56,157 bases of DNA from Planctomyces sp. GTDB lineage: Bacteria; Planctomycetota; Planctomycetia; Planctomycetales; Planctomycetaceae. The stretch lies in the NCBI GenBank assembly GCA_016795105.1, contig JAEUIH010000049.1:1-56157 (forward strand). The letters run 5' to 3'. The notes below the pieces were generated by a model. It was not told the origin of the DNA, ran no database searches, and saw only the letters and a program-made list of their open reading frames with translations. The position numbers and the translations under genes are program-made. The first letter of the stretch is position 1. Every line of letters starts with the position of its first letter. Below, piece after piece: positions 37,801 to 46,176 of the stretch.

Positions 37801-38551
37801 CCCTGCGGAACTTCATATGAGCGGCCGTACGAAACAGACGTTCCATGCGATCACAAAGAACGGCTACAGTGTGTTCTCGAGCAATCGGAGAAATCTGCGA
37901 ATACAGAGTGGAGATTTTAATTGAGACGACCTCAATCTCCGGCCACTGCAGCATCTGCAGATATTCTTTGAGTCGCTGTTCAGCCTCGTCTTCGCCGAGG
38001 ATTGCTTCGCCAAGGCTGTTCACATTCATGCGAACCCCCTGTCGTGTACGTTCACTCAGGTGTTCCGCCAGCATTTCTTTTTCGCCGGGCAGGATCACGT
38101 TGGCGGTTTCTTTGCGCATGCCTTCTTTAACGAGCGGCAAAGCAACTCCTGGCGCGTAACCGCCGAACGACTGGAACCCCTTTAAGAGGGCCTGGTCCCA
38201 GAGACTGAAGAATCGGGGAATGCCCTGCATGTCCAGAATATGGACAAGATGATCCACAGCTCGGTTTGGGTCTCTGGCCCGAAACGCCTGATCTGTGATT
38301 TGGGTCAGCGTGTATTTATCGGTGGGAGACTGGAGCATTCGATCCAGCTCGGCTTGCTGGCGTCGTTCGGCAGAGGTCTGGAGTTGAGCCGCACGTTCCT
38401 GCAGGCTTCGAGCCAGAAACAGGGCCTTTTGAACGAGCTCCGAGTGAGGCGAGGATGGGTCCGGGCGGAACTTCGCAAGGGATTTGCGGATACGTTCGGA
38501 CGTCTGAAGGCCAGGCGACTGTTGACCAGTCGAGCTCATATGGGTGTTCAT
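34835..38551 (-). CDS. putA: Bifunctional proline dehydrogenase / P5C dehydrogenase PutA
   Basis: It oxidises proline to glutamate in two steps. The 1,238-residue protein has a FAD-dependent PRODH barrel (about 110-440, ending in the YLVRRLDEN motif). An aldehyde dehydrogenase domain follows (about 560-1005) with PWNFPIAIP, ETGGKNATIV (Glu base) and GHSGQKCSA, whose Cys at 820 is the nucleophile. A C-terminal region of about 200 residues follows, as in long PutA proteins, and probably covers the substrate channel. I see no N-terminal DNA-binding ribbon-helix-helix, so it should not be its own repressor. Start ATG 38551 or 38539. A 30-bp inverted repeat lies just upstream. Confidence 0.95.
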   Translation of the reverse strand: MNTHMSSTGQQSPGLQTSERIRKSLAKFRPDPSSPHSELVQKALFLARSLQERAAQLQTSAERRQQAELDRMLQSPTDKYTLTQITDQAFRARDPNRAVDHLVHILDMQGIPRFFSLWDQALLKGFQSFGGYAPGVALPLVKEGMRKETANVILPGEKEMLAEHLSERTRQGVRMNVNSLGEAILGEDEAEQRLKEYLQMLQWPEIEVVSIKISTLYSQISPIAREHTVAVLCDRMERLFRTAAHMKFRRADGSLVSKFVYLDMEEYRDLDLTAEAFMKTLDRRGLENVRAGIALQAYIPDSFGVLRSILKWARNRVARGGSKIGVRLVKGANMEMERVEASLRGWPQAPYKTKLETDANYRRMLHEVLHPENIAVTELGVASHNLFELAYAVILSAESNALDAVHFEMLEGMANHQRRALFELTHELLLYAPACKRENFINAIGYLVRRLDENTGPDNFLRHAFRIKVDSPEWKRLESGFLDALAQMTTVSELPRRTQNRRSESADHPAAIAGGWQQFVNEPDTDFALRVNGEWAEQIVAKWKPLHGDQAVQVPLVINGQDIWDNRPVRDCLDPSRPGVVVGRYRQATDVDIREAVTCADEDRDGWRSRSAQERFDVLGKVARELRMSRADLIGAAIADGGKTIPESDPEVSEAIDFLEFYRDTARWWQNLPGLRADPLGVVVVVSPWNFPIAIPCGGIAAALAAGNTVILKPASDTVLIAWVMCQCFWRAGVPKTALQFVPCSGGKEGRQLVNHPRVAAVVLTGGTETALTMLRDNPRMNLYAETGGKNATIVTALSDREQAIKHVIQSAFGHSGQKCSATSLLLLEDEVYDDPQFRHTLKDATQSMKTGSAWDLDSKVGPLIRPPSGDLDNALKVLDAGEEWLVTPEPDESNPGLWSPGIKFGVVPGSYTHVTEFFGPVLGVMKFSRLRDAVAWVNQTGYGLTSGLQSLDEREWEFWKENLNAGNLYLNRGTTGAIVLRQPFGGFGKSVFGPGMKAGGPNYVAQFFSFTDNPPVGHTPGSLSQPENEPLRIFCSELALQASAAGISADVARQIIACIVSYEQSHCQEFAAVHDHFRLPGQDNLRRYLAFDDLRIRVDEDDSPLEIFSRVAAANIAGCRVVVSIPHDYSTPALQLLEELTEPWGAAIEFVEESDDELIAAIQAQQTDRIRYAHPKRVPESVLKAATESGVSVISVPVVMIGRLELLWYHKEQSLCIDYHRYGNLAHRGSEERAEPL

Positions 38552-38570
38552 GCGATAACGCCGCTTTGGT

Positions 38571-38600
38571 CGTTTCGGGGACGTGCAAAGTCCCGAAACG
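38571..38600 (-). promoter_or_regulatory. Inverted repeat in the putA leader
   Basis: CGTTTCGGG and CCCGAAACG are separated by 12 bases, with further pairing GAC/GTC at the top. It ends 20 bases before the putA ATG. It could be an operator for a proline-responsive regulator or a hairpin in the 5' leader. The remaining 38601-38715 shows only an AT-rich patch. Confidence 0.5.
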
Positions 38601-38715
38601 AGCCGGAAAAGATGACATGCAACCGATCAGAGTTTCTCTATAAGAAAGAGAACACGCTGATTGTATCACACGGCAGCAAAGTAACACGCGGCATCAGGGT
38701 GAAGCAGACAGGTTC

Positions 38716-39921
38716 TCAGGGAAACTGTCGAGGTTGAATGACTGGCAGCACGACCTCCGCTTCGGAGATTTGTCGCACGGGGACTGGTGATGTCGAAGTT
38801 GATCTTGGAGCAATCACTGAAGGCTGGCTGGGAACTGGTACAAGTACCTGACCCGAGCCCGAAGGCTGAGGCAGCAGACGCGGCCAGGTTGGAAGATCCT
38901 GGTGCTGAAATTGGTGACTCTGTGCTGGCTGACCCGGTTCAGACAGAGCAGGTGCAGACAGAGCTTCTACGGCTTCAGTGCTAAAGAGCGGTGTGGCTTC
39001 GGCTGGTGGTTCAGGAGCGTCTTCAAGATCGAGGAATGGGTCGACCATCGGTTCCGCGAGTGCTGTTCGGGGAGATGCTGTTCGCGGAGAGACCGGTTTT
39101 GGAGATGTGGGCCGTGGGGAGGCAGCCAGGGACTGTGCCGGGATGTTCTCCGGTGTGTTGTTTGCTGCAAATGGAGTTTCCGGGAACGCCGGAAACTGAG
39201 TACATCCGCAGCCATCTTCCGTTACGCAGGCTTCCGGGTCGCCCTGATAGAATCGCTTCGGGAATGGCGTCGTGCAGCCCAAAGATGTATCGGCATCGCT
39301 TCCGCACCCGTCTTCGACTGTGGACCAGGTGGAGTAGCGGTCACGACCAAACAGTTTCGGACCACTGCGAAACGAGTCAGCAATTTTCTGACAGATTGAT
39401 TTCTTCTTTGGTGGTATTTCGTTGACCAGGCAGCCTTCGGTGGGTTCTGCACAAACGAGATCAGGGTCTGCACACACCATTGCGGGGTCCGCACAGGCTG
39501 TGGAATCTGGCAGACACCGATCTGACTGGGATTGAGACGTCGTGCACGATTCGTCATCGACGCACGATGGTTCCGGAGCACAATCGGAGGAATGCTTTGT
39601 TGAAGAGCGGAAGGGATTGGCAAGCCGATCGCCCATCTTCGACATGAACCCCACACTCTTTACGTGTGAGACGCCGATTGCTGGTGGGACTGGAGGTGGT
39701 TCCGGCACAGTGCCGCGAGGGGCAACCGGAGCAGGCTGACGAAAACGATCTTCCGAGTCTTCGAACTGCTGAGAATGTAGTCCGGGAGACGACTCGTAGT
39801 AGTCGGTCGGCGAAGGTGGGCTAACCACATCCGACGGTTTCTGTGCGGACTTGCATCCGCTGAGTGAAACTGAGCCGAGAGAAACGAGTGCGGTAAGAAG
39901 AGAAATCTTCGAGAGTCGCAT
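38716..39921 (-). CDS. Cysteine-rich, proline-rich lipoprotein of unknown function
   Basis: The 401-residue product starts with a lipoprotein signal (ALVSLGSVSLSGCKS), the lipobox being LSGC. The body has a Cys-rich section with near-repeats CADPAMVCADPDLVCAEPTEGC and CVDDESCTTS, then Pro/Ser/Thr repeats (SPRPTSPKPVSPRTASPRTA). I recognise no catalytic domain. Paired cysteines suggest disulfides in an envelope protein. ATG 39921 with AGGAAGGA upstream gives the signal peptide at the right place, whereas the frame upstream (to 40185) has no coding character. Gene order gives no functional hint. Confidence 0.8.
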   Translation of the reverse strand: MRLSKISLLTALVSLGSVSLSGCKSAQKPSDVVSPPSPTDYYESSPGLHSQQFEDSEDRFRQPAPVAPRGTVPEPPPVPPAIGVSHVKSVGFMSKMGDRLANPFRSSTKHSSDCAPEPSCVDDESCTTSQSQSDRCLPDSTACADPAMVCADPDLVCAEPTEGCLVNEIPPKKKSICQKIADSFRSGPKLFGRDRYSTWSTVEDGCGSDADTSLGCTTPFPKRFYQGDPEACVTEDGCGCTQFPAFPETPFAANNTPENIPAQSLAASPRPTSPKPVSPRTASPRTALAEPMVDPFLDLEDAPEPPAEATPLFSTEAVEALSAPALSEPGQPAQSHQFQHQDLPTWPRLLPQPSGSGQVLVPVPSQPSVIAPRSTSTSPVPVRQISEAEVVLPVIQPRQFP

Positions 39922-40360
39922 GATCCATCCTTCCTGCGACATGTCGCATCGAGCCCGGCAGCCGGGGCATCGAAAGGCGACAACAAATCCGGGAACCTCC
40001 TGCCAGTGATTGAGATCGGCAGCTTTTGCGGTACTGCAAGTTGAAACCGTTGCGAATTCTGCGATTCCGGAAATCCAGCTGTGCATTGTGCACGCCAATT
40101 CGAAGGAGCCTGAAAATTCGTTCGTGCTGACGATGCGGGTCATTCCATCGTTTTTGGTTGTATTGCTGCCGAATTCGAGTTGCACTGACTCCGGATTCAG
40201 GCTGCGCTGCCGGGAGTTGCGATTGTGAGGACTGTGGTGTGTGGGGCGATTGTGGGGCGGAAGTCGACCGTTGCGTGGAAGTTGTGGGTGTCAGGCCTAT
40301 AATACGGCTTGATCTTGTCCCACCGGAATTTCCTCAGAGAATTCTTCAGAGAACACCGTC
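39922..40360. promoter_or_regulatory. Divergent promoter region of the lipoprotein and M28 genes
   Basis: The gap holds an exact TATAAT at 40298-40303, 58 bases before the M28 start, with a TTGCGT 21 bases further upstream, a long spacing. It also has two GTGGGGCG words near 40242-40258 and TTGTATTGCTGCC near 40157. I see no repeat family and no ORF with coding character here. Confidence 0.4.
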
Positions 40361-43300
40361 ATGAAACGTGAGATCATGTCCTTCCTCCGTTTGGCCGCAG
40401 CCCTGACCGCAAGTTTCCTGGTTACGGCAGCTTCGGTGAATGCTCAGGCACAGGCCCCGGCGGAAGCCCCGCCGGAAATGAGTCCTGAAGAAGCAAAGCA
40501 GCGAGAAGTTGTGCTGCTTCATCAGCCTCGTCAGTTAACTCTGGATGGACGACGGGCCGGAGAAAGTTACTTCAGTGCGGATGGCCGTTACATGGTCTTC
40601 CAGAGCGAGCGAGAGTCTGGAAATCCGTTCTTCCAAATCTATCTGATGGACCGTACAAACGGTGATACTCAGAGGATTTCGACCGGCATCGGCAAGACGA
40701 CTTGTGCGTGGATTCATCCTTCGGGTGACCGAGTCCTGTATGCATCGACTCATGAGGATCCGAACGCTGAGCAGGAACAAAAAGACGAGATTGCCTTAAG
40801 AGAATCCGGCAACGAGCGACGGTATTCATGGGACTACGACGAGTACTACGAGATCTATGAGTACAGTCTGAAAACGAAGGAGACTAAAAAGCTGACAGAT
40901 GCGCGTGGTTACGATGCTGAAGGTTCGTGGTCACCGGATGGGCAGTGGATCGCGTTTGCATCGAATCGGTCGGCGTACGAGACCACACTGACAGAGGCTC
41001 AGCAGAAACAGTTCGAACTGGATCCTGCATGGGCGAATGAGATTTATCTGATGAAGGCTGATGGATCAGAGCTTCGCAGACTGACGAATTCTCCCGGGTA
41101 CGATGGTGGTCCATTCTTTTCTCCGGACGGAAGCCGAATCTGCTGGCGCCGTTTTTCGGAGAATGGTGCGACGGCTGAGATCATGACGATGAACATCGAT
41201 GGCAGTGACCAAAAGCAGGTCACTCATCTCGAAGCCATGTCATGGGCGCCGTATTATCATCCGAGCGGTCAGTATTTGATATTCACAACCAACAAGCACG
41301 GCTTTGCAAACTTCGAGCTGTACATGGTCGACGTTGAAGCGAAGCATGAACCGGTCCGGGTCACGTGGACAGCCGGATTCGACGGATTGCCAGTGTTTAC
41401 TCCGGACGGAAAACAGCTTGCGTGGACCACCAATCGCACAGCTAGTGGTCAGTCTCAGATCTTCCTTGGACAGTGGAATCATCGCAAAGCTCTGGAACTT
41501 CTCGGGCTGGCGGAAGCAACGCCCGCGGAAACTTCGGTTCCGGCAGCGACGGCTATGCGATCAGAGCAGCGGGGAGATTTTGCGCCGGCAGATGCGATTA
41601 ACCATGTGGAGTACCTTTGCAGACCTCAGCTTGGCGGACGCCTGACAGGAACGAAGGGCGAACAGCTTGCAACGAACTACGTAGCATTGCATTTTGAAAC
41701 TCTGGGACTGGTGCCCGCAGGGGATAATGACACCTGGTTTCAGGAGTTCGAGTTTACTTCCGGGATTTCAGCAGGTCCTTCGAATGAACTGAAGATGGGA
41801 GATCGAGTCTTTGAAGTTCAGAAAGACTGGCGACCGTTGTCGTTTTCGAAGACCGGGACTTTTGAAGCGGCAGATGTCGTGTTTGCCGGCTACGGAATCA
41901 AGGCCCCGGCTGGTGATGGATTTGAAGAATACGACTCATTTGTGCATCTCGATGTTGAAAACAAATGGGTCATGGTCTTCCGCTTTATGCCGGAAGGGCT
42001 GACACCTGAGCAGCGGCAATACATGGCGAGGTTCAGCAGTCTGCGATTCAAAGCAATGCAGGCTCGCGATCTGGGTGCAAAGGGATTGATTGTCGTCAGC
42101 GGCCCGACATCCGGTGTTCGTGAACAACTTGCCCCTCTGCAGTTTGACGGTTCACTTGGAGGTACAAGTCTGCCCGTGATCAGCGTGACGGACGAAGTTG
42201 CTCAGGCGATTCTCGGCAGCACAGGAAAATCGCTTGCTGATCTTCAGGCAAAGATGGATTCCGGCGAGCCCGCCATGGGGTTCCCTCTGAAGGAAACTCA
42301 GATCAGCGCCGTTGTTGACATTCAGCAGGAAAAGAAGAAGGGACGAAATGTGCTCGGACGCCTGCAGATCAATGATCAGCCGGCTGGTCAGATTGTAGTT
42401 GTTGGGGCTCATATTGATCATCTGGGCACCGGTGGAGGAGGAAACTCACTGGCTCGTGATGATGAGCAGAAGGGCATCCACTTTGGAGCCGATGACAATG
42501 CATCCGGCGTGGCAGCGATGATGCAGATTGCGGAAGCAATGTCGAACGCAAAAGCAGCCGACAAACTGGAAGGTCAGCGTGACGTTGTGTTTGCCGCATG
42601 GTCCGGAGAAGAGCTTGGCCTGTTGGGATCCAGCCACTACGTGAAGTCACTGGAAACACTGTTCTCTCAGCATGCTGCATCTGCCGGTGGGGAAGCAGCA
42701 GAGAACGAATCTGCGGAGGAGGAAAAGAAACCTAACGATGAATCCGGTCCGAATACCGGTGGACTGAATCTGTACATCGCTGCCTGTCTGAATATGGATA
42801 TGGTGGGGCGGATGCAGGAAAAATTGGTTTTGCAGGGCACAGGATCATCTGCGGCATGGCAGTCGCTCGTTGAACGAGCCAACGTTCCGCTGGGTCTGCA
42901 GGTATCGCTGCAGGAAGACAGCTACATCCCCACAGATGCCAGTGTGTTCTTTATTCACGGTGTACCGATTCTCTCTGCTTTCACTGGAACCCACGGTGAA
43001 TATCACACTCCGCGGGATACGCCTGAGAAGCTCAACTACGAAGGAATTTCCCGAGTTGCGGAGTTGATGAGTCTTGTCTGTCGTTCGCTGATCCAGGCAG
43101 AGCGGCCTCCTCAGTATGTTTCTCAGGAACGTCCAAAGGACGGCCAGCGTCGAGCTGCATTGCGAGCATATCTGGGTTCCGTACCGGATTATGCACAGAC
43201 CGATGTTAAAGGTGTCTTGCTGTCAGGTGTGGCCAAAGGTGGTCCCGCAGATAAAGCGGGCGTTCGCGGAGGCGACACCATCGTGAAGCTCGCCGGAAAA

Positions 43301-43429
43301 TCAATTGAAAACATCTACGACTACACGTATGCCATCGAAGCACTCAAAGCGGGGCAGGAAGTTGAAATCGCCGTAATGAGAGATGGCAAAGAGATCAGCA
43401 TGAAAGTGACTCCCGGTTCAAGAGATTAA
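40361..43429 (+). CDS. Exported M28 aminopeptidase with TolB-like propeller and PDZ
   Basis: The 1,022-residue protein carries a signal peptide (SFLRLAAALTASFLVTAASVNAQ). Next is a propeller of TolB-like repeats (YFSADGRYMVFQS, WSPDGQWIAFASNR, FSPDGSRICW, YHPSGQYLIFTTN, FTPDGKQLAWTTN). A protease-associated-like domain follows, then a zinc M28 peptidase domain (about 660-915). The zinc ligands are visible: His in GAHIDHLG, Asp in GADDNASG, catalytic Glu in SGEELGLLGS, Asp in LNMDMVGR and His in HGEYHTPRDTPE. A C-terminal PDZ domain (about 935-1018, GPADKAGVRGGDTIVKL) ends it. It is probably periplasmic. The propeller may gate substrates. Confidence 0.93.
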   Translation: MKREIMSFLRLAAALTASFLVTAASVNAQAQAPAEAPPEMSPEEAKQREVVLLHQPRQLTLDGRRAGESYFSADGRYMVFQSERESGNPFFQIYLMDRTNGDTQRISTGIGKTTCAWIHPSGDRVLYASTHEDPNAEQEQKDEIALRESGNERRYSWDYDEYYEIYEYSLKTKETKKLTDARGYDAEGSWSPDGQWIAFASNRSAYETTLTEAQQKQFELDPAWANEIYLMKADGSELRRLTNSPGYDGGPFFSPDGSRICWRRFSENGATAEIMTMNIDGSDQKQVTHLEAMSWAPYYHPSGQYLIFTTNKHGFANFELYMVDVEAKHEPVRVTWTAGFDGLPVFTPDGKQLAWTTNRTASGQSQIFLGQWNHRKALELLGLAEATPAETSVPAATAMRSEQRGDFAPADAINHVEYLCRPQLGGRLTGTKGEQLATNYVALHFETLGLVPAGDNDTWFQEFEFTSGISAGPSNELKMGDRVFEVQKDWRPLSFSKTGTFEAADVVFAGYGIKAPAGDGFEEYDSFVHLDVENKWVMVFRFMPEGLTPEQRQYMARFSSLRFKAMQARDLGAKGLIVVSGPTSGVREQLAPLQFDGSLGGTSLPVISVTDEVAQAILGSTGKSLADLQAKMDSGEPAMGFPLKETQISAVVDIQQEKKKGRNVLGRLQINDQPAGQIVVVGAHIDHLGTGGGGNSLARDDEQKGIHFGADDNASGVAAMMQIAEAMSNAKAADKLEGQRDVVFAAWSGEELGLLGSSHYVKSLETLFSQHAASAGGEAAENESAEEEKKPNDESGPNTGGLNLYIAACLNMDMVGRMQEKLVLQGTGSSAAWQSLVERANVPLGLQVSLQEDSYIPTDASVFFIHGVPILSAFTGTHGEYHTPRDTPEKLNYEGISRVAELMSLVCRSLIQAERPPQYVSQERPKDGQRRAALRAYLGSVPDYAQTDVKGVLLSGVAKGGPADKAGVRGGDTIVKLAGKSIENIYDYTYAIEALKAGQEVEIAVMRDGKEISMKVTPGSRD

Positions 43430-43432
43430 TCG

Positions 43433-43549
43433 CCAAAGTACTCATCACGCTCCGCCGTGATGAAAGATTGTAGCTTGGGCATTCCTGCCCGAGCCCACCC
43501 CAGGTCCGCATAGTCGTCATTACGCTCCGTCGTGATGAGTACTTTGTTG
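43433..43549. repeat. Palindrome-bounded element containing the GGGCATTCCTGCCC module
   Basis: CCAAAGTACTCATCACG starts at 43433, followed by CTCCGC and a partial right arm. Then comes GTAGCTTGGGCATTCCTGCC (from 43470), the module that recurs at 46309 and throughout 55915-56157. A second right arm, CGTGATGAGTACTTTG, closes it at 43546. The palindrome arms thus bound a different module than in the 20854 element. Confidence 0.75.
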
Positions 43550-43624
43550 GTATTTGCCTGGTTACGGGATAGAGTACGACACTGAGTAGCTCAGTTCTCT
43601 CGCCGTATCGAGGAAAGCACAACG

Positions 43625-45565
43625 ATGGTCCCTTCCTGTCCCGTCCTCACGTGGCGATTCCAGTCGAAATCTTTGTTCGCCTGTGTGATCATCGTAATGC
43701 TGACTGCGACGACTGTACGATCGCAGGAGTCGAGTGCCCCGGTTTTGTCAGCTGCAGAACGCAGTGATTCCTTTGAGGAAAAGATGAAGCTTCTGCAGGA
43801 GGCCTGGGAGCGAAGAGACTTCGAACTTGCTCGATCGCTGACACATTCTCTGCGCGACACCGTGATTCAGACACAGCACGAAGAGGAACCTGCGGGACAG
43901 TCACTGATTCCGGCTGAAGACTTCCGCACGAGCGAGACTCTTCCGGAGGAGTGGAGACGGTGGTCCAATGGCTGGAAGTATTTCAAGACATTGACGATTG
44001 AAGAGACAGCCGGTGAGATTCGGCGAATGGAACCTGTGGAGATTCGCTTGAGTTTCCCGGGCGACCAGATCACTTCACTGCGTCGGGAACTGCGGTTGGC
44101 GAGAATCAGTAATCATCGACTGACGGAAGTTCCCTGCCAGGTGTTTCATGAAGTGACTCGCCAAGGTCTAAAGTACGCTTCAATACTCTGGATGGCTGAG
44201 CCCGAGCCTCTTGCGAAACAAACGTACTTCGTCTTTTACGGCAATCCGAACGCGGAACTGCCGGAGTATCCATCCGACCTGGATACGAAGGGCGAAGGAT
44301 TTGCACTCGATATTTCGAATGCGTACTACAAAGCCTCGCTGTCTCGTCAGACCGGGCAGCTGGAACGAATAACGCTCCGTCGTGAGCACGGCCTCGAACT
44401 GTTTTCCGGCGGAGAAGGACATGGCGAACCACCGGGGATTGACTGGGCTCATGACTATGTTGACACGGGTTCATTTCAGAAGCTGCGGATTTCACTGTGG
44501 GAAACATGTCCCGACTTTGAAATCATTCGAGGACCAATCTGCACAATCGTTCGTCGCTGGGGATTCCCGCATTCGCCCGTGCATCCGATCTATACGCCAT
44601 CCAGACTGAAAGTCAGTGTGGAGTATCGTTTCTACACGGGGCTGCCATGGTTTCAGAAGACGGGCACCATGACGGCGGTGAAGAATTTTCGTGCAGAGGC
44701 GCTTCGTGATGATGAATGGGTATTTTCGGGACAGTCGTTTACAGATTCTGTCTGGATGAATCGAGATGGTAAGCTGCTGATCGGCGACGTACCTGCCGAG
44801 AGTCAGAAGGATATACACGGTGTCGGTTTCTTTCACCGACAGAGCAAAGATTCATTCATCTCTTTGTTCCTCGAACATTCGGCTGAAGGACTTCCAGAGC
44901 TGGCCCACACGGGCGCTCCGATCATGTACTATCGCTGGCATGGAGCCGTGTGGAGCCGATATCCTCTGCCTGTGAAGGATGTTCCTGAAGGCGCAGTGTT
45001 GAAGCAAAAGAATGCTTACATCTCAATCCCGTTTACGGAAGCAGACGGCCCGCAGCAAATTGAACAGTTGCGTCGTTGTCTCGTGCAGCCGGTTCGTGTT
45101 GCAGCAGCCTCAACGCTCGTCGTTTCTGAATCGGGTGTTGTTGGTGATGCCGGTGTCGTTAATGATGGAAGTGTGCAGCCGGGTCAGCTGGCCCGACCTG
45201 GGGAATCAGGTGACAGCTCTGTTCCAAAAGAACAAATCTGGGAAGCACTGCGAGACTGCAAGGATGCTCAGCTTTATACCGCAGACATTAATCTGGTTGA
45301 GCTGGGCTTAATTCAGGATGTTCGAGTACGAGGGGGTGTGGTGACGGTCGTCATGTCGATGCCTCATCGAGGTCGTTCGCGGCCAGGATACTTTATTGAC
45401 GGATCGATCTCAGTTCATCCGACGCTTTCAGTTCCGATCCGTGAGAGAATTGAGCAGGTTCCCGGAGTTCAGCAGGTTGTTGTGATCCACACCTGGGACC
45501 CCGAATGGAACTCCAACCGGATCACTCCCGTTGGTCGCACGAAGCTTGGATTGCCCGAAAACTAA
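43625..45565 (+). CDS. Exported protein with C-terminal MIP18/DUF59 domain
   Basis: The 646-residue protein has a signal peptide (SLFACVIIVMLTATTVRSQE). A large N-terminal part of beta-sandwich character (about 90-500) is not recognised with confidence. A C-terminal domain (about 537-645) follows the MIP18/DUF59 pattern: LYTADINLVELGLIQDVRVRGG, VTVVMSMPHRGRSRP, IEQVPGVQQVVVIHTWDPEW and LGL. That domain normally works in cytosolic Fe-S cluster targeting, and an exported form is odd; it may have been recruited for another role. There is no Cys at the usual cluster-transfer place. The TAA stop lies at the start of an intergenic palindrome arm, so the repeat supplies the stop. Confidence 0.65.
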   Translation: MVPSCPVLTWRFQSKSLFACVIIVMLTATTVRSQESSAPVLSAAERSDSFEEKMKLLQEAWERRDFELARSLTHSLRDTVIQTQHEEEPAGQSLIPAEDFRTSETLPEEWRRWSNGWKYFKTLTIEETAGEIRRMEPVEIRLSFPGDQITSLRRELRLARISNHRLTEVPCQVFHEVTRQGLKYASILWMAEPEPLAKQTYFVFYGNPNAELPEYPSDLDTKGEGFALDISNAYYKASLSRQTGQLERITLRREHGLELFSGGEGHGEPPGIDWAHDYVDTGSFQKLRISLWETCPDFEIIRGPICTIVRRWGFPHSPVHPIYTPSRLKVSVEYRFYTGLPWFQKTGTMTAVKNFRAEALRDDEWVFSGQSFTDSVWMNRDGKLLIGDVPAESQKDIHGVGFFHRQSKDSFISLFLEHSAEGLPELAHTGAPIMYYRWHGAVWSRYPLPVKDVPEGAVLKQKNAYISIPFTEADGPQQIEQLRRCLVQPVRVAAASTLVVSESGVVGDAGVVNDGSVQPGQLARPGESGDSSVPKEQIWEALRDCKDAQLYTADINLVELGLIQDVRVRGGVVTVVMSMPHRGRSRPGYFIDGSISVHPTLSVPIRERIEQVPGVQQVVVIHTWDPEWNSNRITPVGRTKLGLPEN

Positions 45566-45590
45566 AGTACTCATCACGCTGCTCCGCTGG
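45563..45590 (+). repeat. Palindrome arm at the end of the DUF59 gene
   Basis: TAAAGTACTCATCACGCTGC starts with the TAA stop of the preceding gene. It is a left half-arm without a partner nearby, though CTGCTCCGC follows as a shortened loop. Confidence 0.7.
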
Positions 45591-45692
45591 AATACTCGGG
45601 AGCGATTTCGTAGAGTTCTAAGGAATGAAGTTCCCGCATACCCGCCCTGGTCGTTTTTCAGCAGCCTTCACGATCCAGAAGGAAGTTCGAAC

Positions 45693-46004
45693 ATGCAACC
45701 ATCATCACGGACTCCCGACGGCAACGATGGTTACTGCATCATTTGCGGACAGTTTGTGCGACTCGCACCGTCGGTGACCGCGGGTGATGCAACATGCCCC
45801 TGTTGCGGCGTGCTGTTATGGTTTGATCGGGCAGAGGAATCGTCAACGCTCATGAAGAAACGGAGAGAAGTTCTAACCGCTTTAAGTAGCTCAGAGTTGG
45901 CTGCCGCCAAAGACGTACTTCTTCAGGCGAGTTCAGGTGATGCAGAGGATAGTGCAATAAGAGACTTCCTTCATGCCATCGATCTGGAGATCGAATCACG
46001 TTGA
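45693..46004 (+). CDS. Small zinc-ribbon protein, unknown function
   Basis: The 103-residue product has two knuckles, CIICG and CPCCG, 30 residues apart, likely binding one zinc ion. The C-terminal half is helical and acidic (LSSSELAAAKDVLLQASSGD ... FLHAIDLEIES). I assign no function. ATG 45693 is chosen because GAAGGA lies upstream; a frame extending to 45531 overlaps the previous gene and has no coding character. It sits close upstream of the 42-residue membrane peptide and may share a transcript. Confidence 0.65.
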   Translation: MQPSSRTPDGNDGYCIICGQFVRLAPSVTAGDATCPCCGVLLWFDRAEESSTLMKKRREVLTALSSSELAAAKDVLLQASSGDAEDSAIRDFLHAIDLEIESR

Positions 46005-46043
46005 TCAAAATGTCTGAACGTAGTGATTTAGGGAGCGATATCA

Positions 46044-46172
46044 ATGGGTTTTATGTTAGGTCCGGTTGAGCTTTTGATCATAGCAGCAGTCCTGTTCGGA
46101 CTTCCGCTGGTGATCACTGTATTTGTCCTTCTGGTTGTGAAACGAAACGCGAACAATCGCCCCAGAAAGTAG
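46044..46172 (+). CDS. 42-residue single-pass membrane peptide
   Basis: ATG 46044 with AGGGAG about 10 bases upstream opens a product beginning MGFMLGPVELLIIAAVLF. It then has a long hydrophobic span (LPLVITVFVLLVV) and the basic tail KRNANNRPRK. This is a typical small inner-membrane peptide, with the positive tail in the cytoplasm. It starts 39 bases after the zinc-ribbon gene. The family is unknown, but the layout with a good ribosome-binding site makes it likely real. Confidence 0.55.
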   Translation: MGFMLGPVELLIIAAVLFGLPLVITVFVLLVVKRNANNRPRK

Positions 46173-46176
46173 CCAT

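Noticed and set aside
39922-40185. 88-residue extension of the Cys-rich lipoprotein frame
   Set aside because: A lipoprotein signal peptide with its own ribosome-binding site starts at 39921; the upstream part would bury it.
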